This document shows, piece by piece, positions 25,583-33,772 of a stretch of 45,980 bases of DNA. Origin of the DNA: JBBDSV01 sp040904785. Lineage in GTDB: Bacteria > Actinomycetota > Nitriliruptoria > Nitriliruptorales > Nitriliruptoraceae. Below the pieces are notes generated by a model. That model had not been told where the DNA came from and did no database searches. It saw nothing but the letters and a program-made list of their open reading frames with translations. The position numbers and the translations under genes were made by a program. Every line of letters begins with the position of its first letter. The first letter of the stretch is position 1. The DNA is taken from assembly GCA_040904785.1 (NCBI GenBank), contig JBBDSV010000029.1, positions 1 to 45,980 of the forward strand, in the 5' to 3' direction.

Positions 25583-26316
25583 CGTGCGGGTTCCCGGCGG
25601 GACCGTTCGATCAGCCAGGCGACGAGGACCGACAGTTCGTAGAAGAGCATCATCGGCACGGCGAGGAGCAACAGGGTGACGGCATCGGTCGTCGGCGTGA
25701 TGATCGCGGCGACGATAAACATCGCCACCACGGCGTAGGGCCGCGCTCGCTGCAACGAGGCGCGGCTGACGACACCGACGAGTGCGAGGAAGATGAGGAG
25801 CACGGGGAGTTCGAACACCAAGCCGAAGGCAGCCGACATCGTCAGAAAGAACGTGAGATATTCGTTGGCCGACAGCAATGCGTCGATGTTCGGCCCACCC
25901 ATGTTCAGCAGGATCCTCAGCCCCTGGGGAATGACGAGGTAGGCGAAGGCGACGCCCGCGGCGAACATGATCTGGGTCACCAGAACGAACGGCAGCGAGT
26001 AGCGCCGCTCGCGCGTCGTCAGACCGGGGGTCACGAATCGCCATAACTGCCAGCTGATTACCGGCCCGGCGACGAACAGCCCGATGACCACCGACGTCTT
26101 GATACGCACCGAGAACGGTTCGAGCGGACGCAGCGCAATGAGGCGGCAGTCGCCCGTCAACGCCGCGACGTCCGCGCTGACGGCGCAGTAGGGGCGCATC
26201 AACAGCACGAGCACTTCGGGGAAGACGAGATATCCCACGACGGTGCCAACGATGAGGGCGGCCAGGGCACGCAGCAGGCGCGAGCGCAGCTCCGCGAGGT
26301 GCTCGAAGAGCGTCAT
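25579..26316 (-). CDS. tatC: Sec-independent protein translocase TatC
   Basis: A 245-aa protein with six membrane helices. It begins MTLFEHLAELRSRLL, the standard N-terminus that binds twin-arginine signal peptides; then come PFSVRIKTSVVIG (cytoplasmic/amphipathic loop), WQLWRFVTPGLTTRERR and the later FVFELP-like helix. TatC recognises folded, twin-arginine-tagged proteins and works with TatA. The ATG 26316 has only a weak GGGGCGAG ahead of it. It lies 62 bases after tatA, and its stop overlaps the start of the next gene. Confidence 0.96.
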   Translation of the reverse strand: MTLFEHLAELRSRLLRALAALIVGTVVGYLVFPEVLVLLMRPYCAVSADVAALTGDCRLIALRPLEPFSVRIKTSVVIGLFVAGPVISWQLWRFVTPGLTTRERRYSLPFVLVTQIMFAAGVAFAYLVIPQGLRILLNMGGPNIDALLSANEYLTFFLTMSAAFGLVFELPVLLIFLALVGVVSRASLQRARPYAVVAMFIVAAIITPTTDAVTLLLLAVPMMLFYELSVLVAWLIERSRREPAR

Positions 26317-26378
26317 CTCGCCCCGGGGCGAGAGGAACCGCGGCGACTCGTCGGCGTCAGAATCCGCAGCGATTGCTC

Positions 26379-26570
26379 TCAGGACTCCGTGTCGCGCTCC
26401 GTCGACGTCGGGTCGGACGCGTCATCTTCCATCGCGTCCTTCGTCGCCTTGCGGAACTCCTTGATGGACCGCCCCATCGAACCGGCGAGATCGGGCAGCT
26501 TGCGAGCACCGAAAAGCAGCAGCACGATGAAGAGCACGATGATGAGTTCGGTGCCGCTGGGCAAGGACAT
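26379..26570 (-). CDS. tatA: Sec-independent protein translocase TatA
   Basis: A 63-aa protein: membrane helix GTELIIVLFIVLLLFG, the hinge G-A-R-K-L-P, amphipathic helix DLAGSMGRSIKEFRKATKDA, and an acidic tail. The FGARKLP motif and the F-R/K-K end of the amphipathic helix are diagnostic for TatA/E rather than TatB. It forms the pore of the twin-arginine export system with TatC next door. The ATG at 26570 has AAGG seven bases upstream; GTG 26576 is an in-frame alternative adding two residues. No TatB is present locally. Confidence 0.95.
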   Translation of the reverse strand: MSLPSGTELIIVLFIVLLLFGARKLPDLAGSMGRSIKEFRKATKDAMEDDASDPTSTERDTES

Positions 26571-26627
26571 GGCCACGCCTTGCGTTGAGGTGACTGCCGG
26601 CGGTCTGGCAGGCAGTGCGGATCGAGT

Positions 26628-26891
26628 CTACCGGTCCTGCGTCGGCCGATCACCCAATGTTGACGCCGCGGTGTGACCGGCGGCATCAGCGGCGTCGACC
26701 CCATCGTCGGGGTCGTCGCCCTTCGGGTCGCGTCCGTATGAGAGCCGTTCAGCAGCGGCACTCACGCGCGCCGCATTGGCTTGCAGTCTGGCGACATCCG
26801 GCTCGATCGCCGCAGCGATCGTCTTGACGTCAGCCACGAGCCGACGCGCTCGAACGAACGCAGCGATGACGGTGACCGCGAGGGCGGCCAC
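26628..26891 (-). CDS. Small membrane-anchored protein between pafC and tatA
   Basis: An 87-aa product from GTG 26891: a hydrophobic start (AALAVTVIAAFV), basic RARR, a helical stretch (VKTIAAAIEPDVARLQANAARVSAAAERL) resembling DUF948-like coiled segments, and a polar Asp-rich tail. The reading frame stays open upstream to an ATC codon at 26936 that sits six bases after a strong GGAGG (26943-26947). Starting there would complete a full membrane helix (ITLLAAAAFTVAALAVTVIAAF). No ATG, GTG or TTG occurs in that interval in this frame. The true start may therefore be non-canonical. Function unknown; the position suggests co-expression with paf and tat genes. Confidence 0.65.
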   Translation of the reverse strand: MAALAVTVIAAFVRARRLVADVKTIAAAIEPDVARLQANAARVSAAAERLSYGRDPKGDDPDDGVDAADAAGHTAASTLGDRPTQDR

Positions 26892-26996
26892 CGTGAATGC
26901 GGCCGCGGCGAGCAGTGTGATTGCCGTCGGGCTGATGGTCCACCTCCCGGTCCTTGGATCAGCAGTGTAGGAAGCGCCCGACGATCCCCGCGTCGG

Positions 26997-27950
26997 TTAC
27001 GACGTTTCCGCGCCGTCGCGGCGCCGGGTGGCGGCTGGATCGAGCGCGGTGTCGACCATCTCGAGGACGAGCGCCCGCACATGATCGGGGGCGAGGACCC
27101 GTACCCCGCCCGCGGCCATGAGCACGATCCGCGCGATCCAGATCGGGGCATCCGTCAGCACACGGACCCGTGCCCCGTCCGCCCGTTCCGTGACGTCGTC
27201 GACATCCATGGCGTCCAGGACCCAACGCGCGTGGTTCGCGACGTCGAGGACGACCTCGAGGTCGTCGCCAGACGGTCGATAGCGCGGCAACGGCAATCGT
27301 TCCGGCGGTGGGTGGACGACGTCATCCTCGGTCACTTGCACGGCGGACGCACGATCGAGCCGGAACGTGCGGCTGTCGCCGGCAGTGAGATCGTGGCCGA
27401 CGAGATACCACTTGCCGTCCTCGACGTGCAACGCCCACGGGTCAACGGTGCGTTCGCGAGGTGTCGCATCGTTGCGTCCCTGGTAGGTCACGATCACTCG
27501 TCGTTCGTCGCGCAACGCCTGGCGCATCGCAGCGACGACCGGCGGCACCGTCTCGGTGACGACGTCCGCCAGGCTTGCGTCGATGCCGAGCGCTCGCCGC
27601 ACCTTGTCGAGCGCCCGCGGGAGCGCGGGGAGATCGTCGGCGAGCAGGTCGGCGACGGCATCGACGGTGACGATCAGTCGCAGCGCTTCGCGCGGGGTCG
27701 GGCGCAATGGCCGGCGGAGCTCATCAGCCATGCCGATGACGACCCGATCGTCGACCAGGTCGATCTCGAACAGATCCCCACCACCGAGGCCCGGGAGACC
27801 ACAGAAGTCCAGGTGCGCCAGATCGGTTCGGATCACCGACGCGTCAACGCCGAACGCCGCCGCAGCTTCGTCCACGGACGCTCCCGGCCGTTCGAGCAAC
27901 CACGGCACGAGCGCGAGCATCCGCGACACGTCGGACGTCGCGCGGCTCAT
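26997..27950 (-). CDS. pafC: Proteasome accessory factor PafC, WYL-domain regulator
   Basis: A 317-aa transcriptional regulator. An N-terminal winged-helix domain (RMLALVPWLLERPGASVDEAA) is followed by the WYL domain with DERRVIVTYQGRNDAT, DPWALHVEDGKWYLVGHD and FRLDRASAVQVT, then a WCX-type C-terminus. PafB and PafC act as a heterodimer activating DNA-damage genes independently of LexA in mycobacteria. ATG 27950 overlaps the pafB stop (ATGA), so the two subunits are translated together in balanced amounts. Confidence 0.93.
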   Translation of the reverse strand: MSRATSDVSRMLALVPWLLERPGASVDEAAAAFGVDASVIRTDLAHLDFCGLPGLGGGDLFEIDLVDDRVVIGMADELRRPLRPTPREALRLIVTVDAVADLLADDLPALPRALDKVRRALGIDASLADVVTETVPPVVAAMRQALRDERRVIVTYQGRNDATPRERTVDPWALHVEDGKWYLVGHDLTAGDSRTFRLDRASAVQVTEDDVVHPPPERLPLPRYRPSGDDLEVVLDVANHARWVLDAMDVDDVTERADGARVRVLTDAPIWIARIVLMAAGGVRVLAPDHVRALVLEMVDTALDPAATRRRDGAETS

Positions 27951-28888
27951 CGTGTCGCCGCGTGCATCCGCCGAACGGCCTCGAGCCGCTCGATGACCTT
28001 GTCGGCAACCGATGCGGGCGTCAGCACGGTGACGTCGGCCGCGATGCCCAACAGCCACGGCAGATCGCGGTCCGGATCGAAGTCGGCGATCCGCATGCGC
28101 ACGACGTCCGCATCCGCAGGGCTGATCGCTGTTCCGCCGCGGGACTCGACGGCCCACCGTGCGTGAGCGGCGACGTCGACGACGAGTTCGCATCCGTGTA
28201 CATCGGGGCCGGAGACCGCGTCGGTCAGATCGAGGTCGTCGGGCCGCTCGAAGGCGTCGGCAACATCGCCAATCCTCGGTGCCCCGACGATGCGATCGAG
28301 TCGAAACGTGCGCAGCGCGGCCCGATCGCGATCGCGGCCGACGAGGTACCACGCGCCGCGGCGCTGCACAACCGCGAACGGTTCGACGACACGGTCGCCG
28401 ATCGCGCCGCCGGCCGTGCGATACCGGAACGTGGCGACGCGACGGTCGACGATGGCGTCGGCGAAGGCGTCGATCGCGTCTGCCGTGAGGGTGACGTGGA
28501 GCGGAATGTCGTCGGGCGCGGTCCGCGGGTCGGGTGCTCGCGCAGCCAGTCGCGACAGGGTGAGCCGCGCATGTTCGCCACCGGCGAGCTGCACGGCGAG
28601 CGCCAGTGCGGCGACTTCGTCGGCCGTCAGGTCGATGTCCGGCAGTTCGTAGTCCTTGCGGCGCACCAGGTAGCCCGGCTCTTCATCGAACACCGACTGT
28701 GCCAATTCGATCGGTACGCCGAGCTGCCGCAGATCATCCTTGTCCCGTTCGAACATGCGCCGTGCCGATTCGGTGTCGTCCTGCCGGTAGAAGCCGGTGC
28801 GACGCTTGATCTCGGTGAAGGTCAACGGACGCCGAGCCTCGAGCAGCGCGATGGTCAGATTGACCAGCCGCTCCACCTTCGGTGCCAT
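27947..28888 (-). CDS. pafB: Proteasome accessory factor PafB, WYL-domain regulator
   Basis: A 313-aa partner of PafC. The helix-turn-helix is in KVERLVNLTIALLEARRPLT followed by FTEIKRRTGFYRQDDTESARRMFERDKDDLRQLGV, typical of the actinobacterial PafB N-terminus. The WYL domain has RVATFRYRTAGG, EPFAVVQRRGAWYLVGRDRD and RTFRLDRIVG. ATG 28888 has GGGGAG six bases upstream; a longer frame continues into the pafA end and is unlikely. It lies 29 bases after pafA, matching the conserved pafA-pafB-pafC order. Confidence 0.94.
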   Translation of the reverse strand: MAPKVERLVNLTIALLEARRPLTFTEIKRRTGFYRQDDTESARRMFERDKDDLRQLGVPIELAQSVFDEEPGYLVRRKDYELPDIDLTADEVAALALAVQLAGGEHARLTLSRLAARAPDPRTAPDDIPLHVTLTADAIDAFADAIVDRRVATFRYRTAGGAIGDRVVEPFAVVQRRGAWYLVGRDRDRAALRTFRLDRIVGAPRIGDVADAFERPDDLDLTDAVSGPDVHGCELVVDVAAHARWAVESRGGTAISPADADVVRMRIADFDPDRDLPWLLGIAADVTVLTPASVADKVIERLEAVRRMHAATR

Positions 28889-28917
28889 GCCGACTCCCCG
28901 TGCCGGTTCACGTGCCG

Positions 28918-30276
28918 TCACATCGCGTCGATGAGCCGGTCCACACGCTCGTCGGTGTTGCGGAAGGGATCCTTGCACAACACCGTGCGCTGAGCCTGAT
29001 CATTGAGCTTCAGGTGGACCCAGTCGACGGTGTAATCGCGCTGGTGCGCCTTGGCCTGCCGGATGAACCGTCCGCGCAGCGCCGCCCGCGTCGTGGCTGG
29101 CGGCTCGACCATCGCGCGCTCGACTTCCGCGTCATCGAGCAGCCGCTCGACACGGTGTTGCCGTGCAAGCAGGTGGTAGAGGCCACGTGATCGCACCACG
29201 TCGTGGTATGCAAGATCAATCATCTGGATCCGCGGATCCTGCAACCCGACGCCGTGCTTGGCGCGATACGCGTCGACCAGCTGGAACTTGGCGACCCAGT
29301 CGAGCTGCCGCGACAGCCGGGACGGATCTGTTGCCAGGCCGTCGAGGACCGCGCGCCACTCCCCCACGACGTGTTTCGCCTCGTCATCGATGTCGTCGTG
29401 CGCCTCGACGTAGCGCTCGGCACGTTCGAGGTAGGCCTCCTGGATCTGGAGTGCGCTCATCTCGCGACCGTTTGCAAGGCGTACGGGACGGCTGCCGGTC
29501 AGATCGTGCGAGATCTCCCGGATGGCGCGGATCGGGTTGTCGAGCGTGAGGTCACGCATGACGCCACGGTCTTCGAGCATCTGGAGCACCAGGTCGCACG
29601 TGGCGACTTTGAGCCACGTCGTGTATTCCGACACGTTCGAATCGCCGACGATGACGTGGAGCCGACGGTAACGCTCGGCGTCGGCGTGCGGCTCGTCACG
29701 CGTATTGATGATCGGGCGTGACCGCGTCGTCGCCGATGAGACACCCTCCCAGATGTGCTCGGCACGTTGGGACAACGCGAAGATCGGCCCGCGAGAGGTG
29801 GGCAGAACCTTGCCGGCTCCGGCGAACACCTGGCGGGTGACGAGGAACGGGACGAGTGCGTCCGCCAGCCGTTGGAACTCACCGACGCGGGCAACAAGAT
29901 AGTTCTCATGACATCCGTACGAGTTGCCGGCGGAGTCGGTGTTGTTCTTGAACAGCGAGATGCGACCGGCGATGCCCTCCTCGGCCAGTCTCGATTCCGC
30001 CGCGAGCACGAGATCCTCGACGATGCGCTCGCCCGCCTTGTCGTGCACGAGCGCCTGTCGCGGTGAGTCACACTCGGGCGTGGCGTATTCCGGATGCGAG
30101 CCGACATCGAGGTACAGCCGCGCGCCGTTCTCGAGGAACACGTTCGACGATCGCCCCCAGGACACGACCCTGCGGAACAGGTAGCGGGCGACCTCGTCGG
30201 GGCTCAGCCTTCGCTGACCCTCGAAGGTGCACGTGACGCCGTACTCGGTCTCGATGCCGATGATGCGCCGTCGCAC
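28918..30276 (-). CDS. pafA: Pup-protein ligase PafA
   Basis: A 452-aa carboxylate-amine ligase of the glutamine-synthetase fold. It attaches the C-terminal Glu of deamidated Pup to substrate lysines using ATP. Signatures are RRIIGIETEYGVTCTFEG at the start, GARLYLDVGSHPEYATPECD, FKNNTDSAGNSYGCHENYL, PIINTRDEPHADAERYRRLH and the C-terminal AQRTVLCKDPF. It lacks the roughly 40-residue insertion that marks Dop, which identifies it as the ligase. GTG 30276 has GGAGGAG upstream. It sits between prcA and pafB as in other actinobacteria. Confidence 0.97.
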   Translation of the reverse strand: MRRRIIGIETEYGVTCTFEGQRRLSPDEVARYLFRRVVSWGRSSNVFLENGARLYLDVGSHPEYATPECDSPRQALVHDKAGERIVEDLVLAAESRLAEEGIAGRISLFKNNTDSAGNSYGCHENYLVARVGEFQRLADALVPFLVTRQVFAGAGKVLPTSRGPIFALSQRAEHIWEGVSSATTRSRPIINTRDEPHADAERYRRLHVIVGDSNVSEYTTWLKVATCDLVLQMLEDRGVMRDLTLDNPIRAIREISHDLTGSRPVRLANGREMSALQIQEAYLERAERYVEAHDDIDDEAKHVVGEWRAVLDGLATDPSRLSRQLDWVAKFQLVDAYRAKHGVGLQDPRIQMIDLAYHDVVRSRGLYHLLARQHRVERLLDDAEVERAMVEPPATTRAALRGRFIRQAKAHQRDYTVDWVHLKLNDQAQRTVLCKDPFRNTDERVDRLIDAM

Positions 30277-30334
30277 GGCTCCTCCTCGTCCCGCGTCACG
30301 CCAGCATGCCCTAGGCAGTCATCGGGCGCGACCG

Positions 30335-31015
30335 CTAGTCAGACGCGAGAATCTCAGCGAGCTCGTCGCGAAGACGAAAGAAACGACGTCGCGGCCGCGT
30401 CCGGTCGAGCCCCGACACTTCGAGGTCCCCCGCAGCAATCTGGGATCCGCCGGCCTCCCCGAGCGCGCCGACACAGGCACGGATCACGTCATCCCGCGTC
30501 ATCGCGTCCTGCCAGCGCGAATCCATTGCGCGCATCAGCGGTTCGGTGTCGCCGCCAATGGCAACGAACCGCCGCTCGTCAACGATCGAACCGTCGTAGA
30601 GGATGTGGTAGAGCTCCGAATCGTCGTCCCCGTCGACCTGAGCGATGAGCAGCTCGACTTCGTACGGCTTCGACTCGCCCATGAAGATCGTGCCGAGCGC
30701 CTGCGAGTAGGCGTTGGCCAGGGGCTTTGCCGTGACGTCCTCGCGGGCGTACTGATAGCCCTTGATGTCGGCCAGCCGTATGCCCGCCACGCGCAGCGAC
30801 TCGAACTCGTTGTAGCGACCGACGGCGGCGAACGCGATCTTGTCGTAGATCTCCGAGGTCTTGTGGAGCGACTTCGAAGGATTCTCGCTCACGAATACGA
30901 CCCCGTCGGCATACTCGGCCGCAAGAAGCGCCCGGCCGCGCGCGATGCCCTTGCGGGCGTACTCGGCCCGGTCCTTCATCTGCTGTTCGGGCGCGACGTA
31001 GAACGGCATCGCCAC
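30335..31015 (-). CDS. prcA: Proteasome alpha subunit
   Basis: A 226-aa subunit forming the outer rings of the 20S core. The N-terminus PFYVAPEQQMKDRAEYARKG and the following IARGRALLAAEYADGVVFVSENPS match bacterial PrcA. EIYDKIAFAAVGRYNEFESLR, DIKGYQYAREDVT and GTIFMGESKPYEVELLIA are further family blocks. It has no catalytic Thr, as expected. GTG 31015 has GAGAGG seven bases upstream; ATG 31009 is an alternative. The C-terminal half after residue 195 is Arg-rich and variable. It lies 58 bases after prcB. Confidence 0.97.
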   Translation of the reverse strand: MAMPFYVAPEQQMKDRAEYARKGIARGRALLAAEYADGVVFVSENPSKSLHKTSEIYDKIAFAAVGRYNEFESLRVAGIRLADIKGYQYAREDVTAKPLANAYSQALGTIFMGESKPYEVELLIAQVDGDDDSELYHILYDGSIVDERRFVAIGGDTEPLMRAMDSRWQDAMTRDDVIRACVGALGEAGGSQIAAGDLEVSGLDRTRPRRRFFRLRDELAEILASD

Positions 31016-31073
31016 GACTGTGCCTCTCGTCGTCGGTGATCACCGGCTACCGGTCACCACCAGTGTTCGAACG

Positions 31074-31892
31074 TCATCGTCCGCGATCGTCGATGACCGC
31101 TTGCACGTGCGCGCCAACCGTTTCGTCGTCGAGCTCGCGATACCCGTCGCCATCGATCACGGCGACGATGGGGTAGATCTTGCGGATGAGATCGGGTCCG
31201 CCGGTGGCGCTGTCCTCTTCGGCGGCGTCGTAGAGCGCCTCGATCGCGGTGCGCACCGCCGTGTCGATCTCGGCCGTTGCATCGGCGCGCCGTTTGAGCG
31301 TGGACCGTGCCGCAAGCGCACCACTGCCCGTCGCCGCTTGGTCGGTTGCGACATAGCGGCCACCCACCGGGTCATACTCGAAGATCCGGGGGGTCCCGGT
31401 CCGCGGGTCCACCCCGGCGAACAACGGCACGACCACGAATCCCTGCATCGCCAGCGGCAGATGCGCACGGACCATCGCCGCCAGCTTGTTCGACTTGCCT
31501 TCGAGTGAGAGCGGCTCGCCTTCGACTTTCTCGTAGTGTTCGAGCTCGGTCGCGAATACCTTCGCCAATTCCATCGCCGGTCCGGCGGCACCGGAGATCG
31601 CGATTGCCGAGCGGTCGTCGGCGGGAAACACCTTGCGCATGTCCCCACGGGAGATGAGATGGCCCGATGTCGCGCGGCGGTCGCCGGCGACGACGACGCC
31701 ATCACGAGCGATCACCGCGAGCACCGTCGTACCGTCGACGAGTTGGTCCTTGAGTTCGCTGGGCATCGTCGCGTTCCCGAGCTCGGCGGGCAAGGCATCC
31801 GGAGCGTGTTGTCGGAGTACTGCGGCAAACGAACTGTGGGCGGCCTCGAATGCGTGCGGCAGCACGGTGGGCAGGTCAGCGGTTTCGGTCAC
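31074..31892 (-). CDS. prcB: Proteasome beta subunit
   Basis: A 272-aa catalytic subunit. A 54-residue propeptide ends in VDG before Thr55 of TTVLAV, the N-terminal nucleophile exposed by self-cleavage. Asp and Lys partners are in GDRRATSGHLI and MRKVFPADD, and the chamber helix is AISGAAGPAMELAKVFATEL. Propeptide length is similar to that of M. tuberculosis PrcB. The start is GTG 31892. pup lies 87 bases upstream and prcA 58 bases downstream, the standard pup-prcB-prcA order. Confidence 0.97.
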   Translation of the reverse strand: MTETADLPTVLPHAFEAAHSSFAAVLRQHAPDALPAELGNATMPSELKDQLVDGTTVLAVIARDGVVVAGDRRATSGHLISRGDMRKVFPADDRSAIAISGAAGPAMELAKVFATELEHYEKVEGEPLSLEGKSNKLAAMVRAHLPLAMQGFVVVPLFAGVDPRTGTPRIFEYDPVGGRYVATDQAATGSGALAARSTLKRRADATAEIDTAVRTAIEALYDAAEEDSATGGPDLIRKIYPIVAVIDGDGYRELDDETVGAHVQAVIDDRGR

Positions 31893-31979
31893 ACGTCACC
31901 TCGACAACAGCCGGCACGCGGGCGGAATCGTAGGCCGGCGGCGAACGCCACGCGACCGTGACGCGATCACCAGCAGCAG

Positions 31980-32174
31980 CTACTGGCCACCCTTCTGGAC
32001 GTATCCACGAACGAATTCCTCGGCATTCTCTTCGAGAACGTCGTCGATCTCGTCGAGGAGTTCGTCGACATCATCAAGCACGGCCCGGTCCGTGTTCTCG
32101 GACGCGGCCTCGCTTGCCTCGTCACGCTCGTCGGCCCTGTCCGAACGGCGCTGCGTCTGTCCGCTGTCACTCAC
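31980..32174 (-). CDS. pup: Prokaryotic ubiquitin-like protein Pup
   Basis: A 64-aa intrinsically disordered tag. The N-terminal half is polar (SDSGQTQRRSDRADERDEAS); the ARC-binding helix is in the acidic AVLDDVDELLDEIDDVLEEN, and the end is VQKGGQ. The terminal Gln must be deamidated to Glu by Dop before PafA can use it. GTG 32174 lies six bases after AGGAG. Placed between dop and prcB. Confidence 0.97.
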   Translation of the reverse strand: MSDSGQTQRRSDRADERDEASEAASENTDRAVLDDVDELLDEIDDVLEENAEEFVRGYVQKGGQ

Positions 32175-32246
32175 CGGCTGCTCCTGACGACGTGCATGCG
32201 ACAGCGTACCGACCGTGGCGACGGGCGGACCGAGCGTCGCGCGTTA

Positions 32247-33737
32247 TCACGATTCAGTGAGGCGTGAGACGAGTTGGCGCACCGAAGTCACCTCGTCGAG
32301 GAGCGGCTCGACGGCAGCGCGCGTGCCACGGCCGGGTTCCATCATCGGAACCCGCTTGAGCATCGACTCGCCGGTGTCGAAGATGATCGCATCCCAGCCG
32401 GCGGCGACGACGTCACGACCGAACCGGCGGATGCATTCGCCACGGAACCATGCGCGCGTGTCCTCAGGCGGATGTTCGACCGCAGCGATCACGGACGCCT
32501 CGTCAACGAGCGACTCGATCCGTCCACGCGCAGCGAGGCGGTGGAACAGCCCCTTGTCCCGGCGAACGTCGTGGTACTGCAGGTCGACCATCTTCAATCG
32601 ATCGTGGCCCCAATCAAGGCCATGGCGTGCCGCGTAGCCCTCGAGCAGCTCGTTCTTGGTCGCCCAATCGACGTGCCCGGACAGCCCACGGGGATCGCGT
32701 TCGGCCGTCGACAACACCGCTTGCCACCGGTCAAGGACCTCGGTCGCCACCGGGTCGCCGTCGACCCGCTCCTTGACGTAGCGCGCACAGGCTTCGAAGT
32801 AGTGCCACTGCAGGTCGATCGCCGTCCACTGCCGGCCCTCGACATCGGCGACCGTCGTCGTCAGCGTCGGATCGTGACTGATCTCGTGGAACGCCGCCAC
32901 CGGATGGCGAAGTTCGGGAACGTCGCCAAGTTCGCCGTCTTCGATCACATCGAGCAACAAAAGCATCGTGCCGACTTTGAGGAACGTTGCAACGTCGCAC
33001 AGATTGGCATCGCCATTGATGACGTGCAGCCGGCGGTACTGCACCGGATCGGCGTGCGGCTCGTCACGTGTGTTCATCAGCGGGCGCTTGAGTGTCGTTT
33101 CGAGCCCGACCTCGACTTCGAAGAAATCGGCGCGCTGCGACAACTGGAACGGTACGAGCGCCGAATCGAACTCGGTGCCGACGCGGCCGGAACCCACATA
33201 GAGGAGCCGACTGACGAAGAATGGCAGCAGTTGCTGCGTCAATTGGCCGAACGGGACCGCACGCGGAACGAGATAGTTCTCGTGGGTGCCGTATGCCGCG
33301 CCTTTGCCGTCGGTGTTGTTCTTGTGCACAAGCACGCGAGAACCAGCGGGCAGTGTCGCGGCGGCACGCTGCGCGGCGTCTTCGAGGATGCGCTCGCCGG
33401 CCTTGTCCCACCGCAGGAGATCGAGCGCATTGGAGCATTCGGGCGTCGCATACTCCGGATGCGCATGGTCAACGTAGAAGCGTGCGCCGTTGGTGAGGAC
33501 CGTGCTCGCCAAGCCGACGTCGCTGTCTCCGAGGTCCTCGCGCGGGTCGTCAACGTCGAACCCGCGGGCATCACGCAGCGGATGTTCGTCGGTGTGGTCC
33601 CACCCGACGTCGTGCCCGCCGGTCGTGCGATACGCACCGACGACCATCGATGATGCGAGCACGGGATTGACGTCGACAGGACCGTCGACCGCGATGCCGT
33701 ACTCGGTCTCGACGCCGACGAACTTCGCGGTGGCCAT
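32247..33737 (-). CDS. dop: Pup deamidase/depupylase Dop
   Basis: A 496-aa PafA homologue. It converts the Pup C-terminal Gln to Glu and removes Pup from substrates. The start KFVGVETEYGIAVDG is followed by a region (about residues 37-80) rich in Asp and His (DVGWDHTDEHPLRDARGFDV) that corresponds to the Dop loop absent from PafA. Other blocks are GARFYVDHAHPEYATPECSN, HKNNTDGKGAAYGTHENYL and LMNTRDEPHADPVQYRRLH. ATG 33737 has GAGGAG upstream and lies 35 bases after arc. Confidence 0.97.
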   Translation of the reverse strand: MATAKFVGVETEYGIAVDGPVDVNPVLASSMVVGAYRTTGGHDVGWDHTDEHPLRDARGFDVDDPREDLGDSDVGLASTVLTNGARFYVDHAHPEYATPECSNALDLLRWDKAGERILEDAAQRAAATLPAGSRVLVHKNNTDGKGAAYGTHENYLVPRAVPFGQLTQQLLPFFVSRLLYVGSGRVGTEFDSALVPFQLSQRADFFEVEVGLETTLKRPLMNTRDEPHADPVQYRRLHVINGDANLCDVATFLKVGTMLLLLDVIEDGELGDVPELRHPVAAFHEISHDPTLTTTVADVEGRQWTAIDLQWHYFEACARYVKERVDGDPVATEVLDRWQAVLSTAERDPRGLSGHVDWATKNELLEGYAARHGLDWGHDRLKMVDLQYHDVRRDKGLFHRLAARGRIESLVDEASVIAAVEHPPEDTRAWFRGECIRRFGRDVVAAGWDAIIFDTGESMLKRVPMMEPGRGTRAAVEPLLDEVTSVRQLVSRLTES

Positions 33738-33772
33738 GGCGCGACTCCTCAGGTCGGGTGGCCCGACCCGTT

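Noticed and set aside
31033..31056. GGTGATCACC palindrome and ACCGG/CCGGT repeat between prcB and prcA
   Set aside because: Short and imperfect as a combined hairpin; the two genes are normally co-transcribed and no regulator site is known for it.
31980..32174. Pup ending in Gln rather than Glu
   Set aside because: Common in actinobacteria; Dop, present next door, deamidates it.
28918..33737. Two PafA-like genes close together as a recent duplication
   Set aside because: The inserted loop in the second one identifies it as Dop; PafA and Dop are ancient paralogues normally found together.
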